From an uncultured Eubacteriales bacterium (lineage in GTDB: Bacteria > Bacillota > Clostridia > Christensenellales > UBA1242): a stretch of 17,794 nt of DNA. The DNA is taken from positions 1 to 17,794 of the forward strand of contig CAOQRA010000023.1 of assembly GCA_948512295.1 (NCBI GenBank), written 5' to 3'. The translations under genes were made by a program, and so were the position numbers. Shown in pieces: positions 14,077-17,794 of the stretch. Every line of letters begins with the position of its first letter. The first letter of the stretch is position 1. The notes beneath the pieces were generated by a model that ran no database searches, was not told the DNA's origin, and saw nothing but the letters and a program-made list of their open reading frames with translations.

Positions 14077-15037
14077 ATATATTTTGGCAGCAATGACTGC
14101 CATTGTTTTAGGGACGCTTATTGCGTACCCTATTTTGACACTCTGTAAAAAGTTGAAGTTTTCGCAAACGATACTTCACTATGTGGACAAGCATTCGGCG
14201 AAGTCAGGTACGCCGACTATGGGCGGACTGATTTTTATTGCTTCAACGATAATATCCTCACTCTTCTTTTTACGCGGACAAGTCTTCTGGGCAGTACTGA
14301 CCCTTCTTATAATGTTTGCCTATGGCATGCTCGGCTTTTTAGATGACTTTATCAAAATCAAGTTTCATCAAAATGAAGGTTTAAAGCCTTATCAAAAAAT
14401 TATAGGACAAGTTGGTATAAGTTTTGTCGTTGCTATGTATGCTTATTTCAATGTGGGGACAACCCTTAACCTTTTTGGATTAACTATTGATTTAGGACTT
14501 TTTATAATACCTTTTATCATGGTGTTTTATGTGGCAGTCACAAATTCTGTAAACCTGCTTGACGGACTTGACGGGCTTGCAAGCGGTGTGAGTGGAACTT
14601 ACATTCTTTTCTTTGGCGTAATCTTAGTGCTGCTTGGCGGACAAGCCTTTGAAAACATGGCAATAGTTTGCTTTGCTATGGTGGGCTCCCTTTTAGCATT
14701 TTTACTTTTCAATGGGTTCCCTGCCAAGATATTTATGGGCGATACTGGAAGTTTAGCATTAGGTGGTTTGATTGCTTCGCTTGCTGTGTTTTCGGGATTA
14801 GAGCTTATACTTCCAATCATGGGCATATTGTACGTTTTGACAGCGTTGTCTGATATTCTGCAAGTTGCATATTATAAAAAAACTCACAAGCGTATTTTTA
14901 AAATGGCGCCACTTCACCATCATTTTGAGCAGTTAGGTGTGCATGAAAATCGAATTGTCACAATATATATAGTTATAACATTTGTCCTAGGTCTTTTGAC
15001 TACAATGGGATACATGTTTGTAACGGGAGTGATATGA
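14060..15037 (+). CDS. mraY: Phospho-MurNAc-pentapeptide translocase
   Basis: MraY transfers phospho-MurNAc-pentapeptide from UDP to undecaprenyl phosphate, making lipid I on the inner face of the membrane. The 325-residue protein has about ten hydrophobic segments and the full set of family signatures: SGTPTMGG (49-56), LDDFIKIK (94-101) with the Asp pair 95-96, NLLDGLDGLASG (165-176), FMGDTGSLALGG (225-236, Asp228) and PLHHHFE (284-290). AGGAGGGGG lies just before the ATG, inside murE, and the 17-base overlap implies coupled translation. Its own stop overlaps the murD ATG as ATGA. Confidence 0.97.
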   Translation: MSPILRYILAAMTAIVLGTLIAYPILTLCKKLKFSQTILHYVDKHSAKSGTPTMGGLIFIASTIISSLFFLRGQVFWAVLTLLIMFAYGMLGFLDDFIKIKFHQNEGLKPYQKIIGQVGISFVVAMYAYFNVGTTLNLFGLTIDLGLFIIPFIMVFYVAVTNSVNLLDGLDGLASGVSGTYILFFGVILVLLGGQAFENMAIVCFAMVGSLLAFLLFNGFPAKIFMGDTGSLALGGLIASLAVFSGLELILPIMGILYVLTALSDILQVAYYKKTHKRIFKMAPLHHHFEQLGVHENRIVTIYIVITFVLGLLTTMGYMFVTGVI

Positions 15038-16329
15038 ACAAATCTTTTCGAGGCAAAAAAGTTTTAGTATATGGAATGGGCGCAAGCGGACAGGCAGCTT
15101 GCAAACTTCTTCATAGTGAGGGTGCATGTGTAAGCATTTATGACGATGAAATGCGATATAGTGGGATATTTAACTTTGTTAAGCAGCCCACACAATTTAA
15201 GTATGATTTAGTCGTAGTTAGCCCTGGAATAAAAGTAATGGGAAATGAGATAATCTCTCATTTTTTAATGACTAAAACGCCGGTACTTTCCGAACTTGAC
15301 CTGGGGTATCTATTTTGTAAAGGCAGGATGATAGGTGTGACAGGTACAAACGGTAAAACGACAACGGTTATGTTGCTTGGCGATATTTTAAAAGCAGCGG
15401 GACTGAAGCATTATGTATGCGGTAATATTGGTTTGCCACTTTGTAGTATTGCAAAGGATACAGACAGAAAAAGTATAACAGTTTGTGAAGTTAGCAATTT
15501 TCAGTTGGAGCTTTCTAATCTTTATCATGCCGATATGGCATGTGTACTAAATTTAGCACCCGATCATTTAGACAGGCATGGAAGCTTTGAGGAGTATATT
15601 CGGGTTAAAACTAAGTTAATAAATAAAAAGCAAACGCTATTCTTAAACCTTGATGACGAACGTGTCAGCACTCTTAGACCTAGTAAGAAAAATATATTTT
15701 TCTCATTAAGACAGCTAAATCGAGGAATTTATTTAAAAAACAGTGCGATTTACTATAATAAAACTAAAATTATTCCGTTAAGTGAAATTCCGCTTGTGGG
15801 CGATAAGAATCTTTTAAATGTTATGGCGGCGGTGGGAATTGCTTGCCGTTTACGAGTAAAGCCTAAAATTATTCGTATGGCAATTGCAAACTTTACGCCA
15901 GCCGGTCATCGATTACAATATCTAGGTAAGACTAAGCTTGGCGCAGATGTTGTTGACGACAGCAAAGCGACCAATATTTCTTCCACGCTTATGGCACTTG
16001 AAAGCTTGCAAGGTCGTAAAATCACCTTGCTTCTAGGTGGTCAAAATAAAGGGTGCGAGTTTGATGAGATTTTTAATAAAAATATTGCACTTGATGGGCT
16101 TATTTGCTTTGGTCAGGCGGGGCAAGAGATTGCAGCTTGTGCTACTAAATATGGCTACAATCCTGAGGTCTTTGATACGCTTGAGGGCGCAAGCATTCAT
16201 ATACGAGAAACTGCAGCCGAGGGACAAATGATTTTATTAAGCCCTGCATGTGCAAGCTTTGACGAGTTTTCTTCCTATGCAGTTAGAGGAGAAAGATTTA
16301 AGGAGTATATTTTTGAAGAACATCAGTAA
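15034..16329 (+). CDS. murD: UDP-MurNAc-L-alanine:D-glutamate ligase
   Basis: MurD adds D-Glu to UDP-MurNAc-L-Ala in the cytoplasm. The 431 residues start with a Rossmann-like UDP domain (VYGMGASGQAA, 12-22; VVSPGIK, 61-67). The ATPase domain has GVTGTNGKTTTV (101-112), the Mg-binding SNFQLEL region and NLAPDHLDRHGSFEEY. The C-terminal domain carries AGHRLQYLG, VDDSKATN, LGGQNKGCEF and LLSPACASFDEF. The start shares four bases with the mraY stop (ATGA); there is no strong Shine-Dalgarno site of its own, as expected if it is translated by reinitiation. It overlaps ftsW by 17 bases. The order mraY-murD-ftsW is that of the classical division and cell wall (dcw) cluster. Confidence 0.97.
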   Translation: MNKSFRGKKVLVYGMGASGQAACKLLHSEGACVSIYDDEMRYSGIFNFVKQPTQFKYDLVVVSPGIKVMGNEIISHFLMTKTPVLSELDLGYLFCKGRMIGVTGTNGKTTTVMLLGDILKAAGLKHYVCGNIGLPLCSIAKDTDRKSITVCEVSNFQLELSNLYHADMACVLNLAPDHLDRHGSFEEYIRVKTKLINKKQTLFLNLDDERVSTLRPSKKNIFFSLRQLNRGIYLKNSAIYYNKTKIIPLSEIPLVGDKNLLNVMAAVGIACRLRVKPKIIRMAIANFTPAGHRLQYLGKTKLGADVVDDSKATNISSTLMALESLQGRKITLLLGGQNKGCEFDEIFNKNIALDGLICFGQAGQEIAACATKYGYNPEVFDTLEGASIHIRETAAEGQMILLSPACASFDEFSSYAVRGERFKEYIFEEHQ

Positions 16330-17461
16330 AAGAGGATTGATTGTAGTTTTACTTGTACTTGGGCTTGTCACATTTGGCTGCATCATGGTTTACAGCGCAA
16401 GTTTTTACAGCGCCGAGTATCACTATGGCAATCAATATTTCTTTTTAATTAAACAAGTTATGGGTGTAATAATGGGCATATGTGCACTTGTGTTTTTTAC
16501 AATGTTTGATTATCATCTTTTGAAAAAATACAAGTGGTGGATTTATGCTGTTACTATGGTATTTCTTGCACTAGTTTTTATTCCCGGAATTGGCACTGAA
16601 AGCTATGGCGCAAAGCGTTGGATTTCACTATTAGGCTTTTCTATTCAGCCCTCTGAGATTGCTAAGTTTGCCTTAGTCATATTCTGTGCAAGCTATCTAA
16701 GTGACAATCATGATAAAGTAAAAACCTTGAAAGGGCTTTTGCCTGTGCTTTTTGTAGGCGGTAGTATTTGTGTGCTTGTCATCTTAGAGCCTAGTATGTC
16801 TGTCACTATGTGTATAGCTTTTGTTACGCTTTTCATGTTAATCATTGGCGGCATGAGTAAAAAACACACTCTTATGTTTTCTATCCCCGCAGCAGGCTTT
16901 GTGCCACTACTTATTGCTTTAGAGCCTTATCGCCTTAAGCGCCTTATGGCTTTTCTTGACCCATGGGCGTCGCCACAAGGGGAGGGGTTTCAGCTTATTC
17001 AGTCTCTTTATAGTTTGGGCAGCGGAGGCTTCTTTGGTGTGGGGCTTTTCAACTCTCGCCAAAAATATCTTTTCTTACCGTTTGCCGAGTCGGACTTTAT
17101 CCTTTCAATCATAGGCGAAGAGGTAGGTTTTTTCGGCTGCCTCGTGCTAATGGGCGTTTTCCTTGCACTTGTAATCTGCCTGATTAAAATTGCATTAGGC
17201 GCACGTGATCGCTTTGGCGCCTTGCTTGCTTCGGGCGTTGCGTTTATTATAGGAGTGCAAACGCTACTCAATATTGCGGTTGTAACAGGCTCAATACCTC
17301 CGACAGGGCTTCCTCTTCCTTTTATTTCCAGTGGCGGAACGAGTGTTATGGTATTTATGGCAGGTATAGGTATTTGCTTAAATGTAATGAGGCAGAGTAA
17401 AAGAGAAGTGCATAGTGAGAAAAAATTCAATTTTTCATTTAAATTAAAAAAAGTTAAATAA
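16313..17461 (+). CDS. ftsW: SEDS peptidoglycan glycosyltransferase FtsW (or SpoVE)
   Basis: SEDS proteins polymerise lipid II; FtsW acts at the septum with a class B penicillin-binding protein. The 382 residues contain about ten membrane segments. Signatures are MVYSASFYSA (25-34), KRWISLLGFSIQPSE (101-115), FLDPWASPQGEGFQ (214-227), ESDFILSIIGEEVG (259-272) with Asp261 at the position of the essential SEDS aspartate, and PPTGLPLPFISSGGTS near the end. The start is a TTG at 16313, inside murD: AAGGAG lies seven bases upstream and it places the protein just before the first membrane helix. An ATG further upstream (16250) would lie deep within murD. By sequence alone FtsW and the sporulation paralogue SpoVE are hard to separate. 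The position after murD fits either. Confidence 0.93.
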   Translation: MKNISKRGLIVVLLVLGLVTFGCIMVYSASFYSAEYHYGNQYFFLIKQVMGVIMGICALVFFTMFDYHLLKKYKWWIYAVTMVFLALVFIPGIGTESYGAKRWISLLGFSIQPSEIAKFALVIFCASYLSDNHDKVKTLKGLLPVLFVGGSICVLVILEPSMSVTMCIAFVTLFMLIIGGMSKKHTLMFSIPAAGFVPLLIALEPYRLKRLMAFLDPWASPQGEGFQLIQSLYSLGSGGFFGVGLFNSRQKYLFLPFAESDFILSIIGEEVGFFGCLVLMGVFLALVICLIKIALGARDRFGALLASGVAFIIGVQTLLNIAVVTGSIPPTGLPLPFISSGGTSVMVFMAGIGICLNVMRQSKREVHSEKKFNFSFKLKKVK

Positions 17462-17472
17462 AAAATACCTCG

Positions 17473-17489
17473 GTGCTCAGAGCACTTTT
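17473..17489 (+). terminator. Weak terminator-like hairpin after ftsW
   Basis: GTGCT (17473-17477) and AGCAC (17481-17485) form a short stem with a three-base loop followed by four T. It lies 12 bases after the ftsW stop. Confidence 0.4.
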
Positions 17490-17522
17490 CAAAAATTAAA
17501 TTTTATATGTTAAAAAGTAAAG

Positions 17523-17556
17523 TAGGTAAATTATAAATGCCTATTTTATTTTTTAT
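17523..17556 (+). terminator. Second terminator-like hairpin after ftsW
   Basis: TAGGTA (17523-17528) pairs with TGCCTA (17538-17543), with one G-U, followed by TTTTATTTTTTAT. With the hairpin at 17473 it probably ends the cell-wall operon before the regulator gene. Confidence 0.45.
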
Positions 17557-17582
17557 CTAAAATTTGAATTAAGGAGGAATGT

Positions 17583-17794
17583 ATGAAAATAAATTTTAGA
17601 CTAAGGGAGTTAAGATTAGAAAAGGGGATAACGCAAAAAGAACTTGCTAAAGATTTCAATGTTACACAAGCAAAAATTAGTCGTTGGGAAAATCGAGTAT
17701 ATGACCCTAGTTTAGATTATATAATAAAATTCGCAGCTTACTTTAATGTCACTATGGATTATTTATTAGGTTTGGTTGATGGTAAGCATGAATA
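17583..17794 (+). CDS. XRE/Cro-type helix-turn-helix regulator, reaching the window edge
   Basis: A strong AAGGAGG lies five bases before the ATG at 17583. The visible 70 residues form a Cro/CI-type DNA-binding domain: LRELRLEKGITQKELAKDF (7-25), the recognition helix region NVTQAKISRWENR (26-38), then DPSLDYIIKFAAYFNVTMDY (41-60) and LLG. The next codon begins TA at the window end, so the protein may stop here at 70 residues or continue. Single-domain XRE proteins of this size are common in Firmicutes and mobile elements. It sits behind terminator-like hairpins and is not obviously part of the cell-wall operon. Target and ligand are unknown. Confidence 0.88.
   Translation, partial: MKINFRLRELRLEKGITQKELAKDFNVTQAKISRWENRVYDPSLDYIIKFAAYFNVTMDYLLGLVDGKHE

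Noticed and set aside
1..17794. CRISPR arrays, insertion sequences, tRNA or rRNA genes
   Set aside because: No regularly spaced repeats, transposase frames with flanking inverted repeats, cloverleaf sequences or rRNA stretches were seen.

Overview
The window is AT-rich bacterial DNA. Its promoters are of the TTGACA/TATAAT kind, its Shine-Dalgarno sites are strong GGAGG-type sites, and its content is Firmicutes-like: SpoVG, pyruvate phosphate dikinase, a MurE with the meso-diaminopimelate signature DNPR, and a membrane-anchored MurF-like ligase. I read it as an uncultured or poorly characterised Clostridia-like lineage. The order or genus cannot be fixed from sequence alone.

Layout. (1) Bases 1-2831 are a leftward block of separately promoted genes: the start of an unidentified gene, a short aspartokinase (lysC), a rhomboid-family membrane protease, and a GreA/GreB-domain gene whose frame is broken near its start. 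(2) Bases 2887-7819 run rightward: a highly codon-biased ppdK with its own promoter and terminator, a short-chain dehydrogenase, a transglutaminase-like protein that appears to be translated from a leaderless mRNA, and a tandem-domain small protein with an in-frame stop at codon 9. (3) Bases 7818-9178 are a leftward tmk and spoVG. Between them lies about 260 bp holding a rightward-oriented structured RNA, possibly a raiA-motif RNA. A two-way -10 palindrome and a terminator-like hairpin sit just upstream of tmk. (4) Bases 9207-17461 are a rightward peptidoglycan-precursor and division cluster: alpha/beta hydrolase, membrane-anchored murF, ddl, murE, mraY, murD, ftsW. Several of these genes overlap and look translationally coupled. 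(5) After ftsW there are terminator-like hairpins and a small XRE-type regulator running into the window edge; murG and murC do not follow.

How it fits together. Ddl makes D-Ala-D-Ala. MurD, MurE and MurF add D-Glu, meso-DAP and D-Ala-D-Ala to the UDP-MurNAc peptide. MraY loads the product on the lipid carrier, and FtsW polymerises lipid II at the septum. The hydrolase at the head of this cluster is coupled to murF by an ATGA overlap, but its substrate is unknown. The most unusual material is the structured RNA with its divergent and convergent transcription arrangement, the two N-terminally broken genes that keep good translation signals, the set of apparently leaderless starts, and the membrane-anchored MurF.
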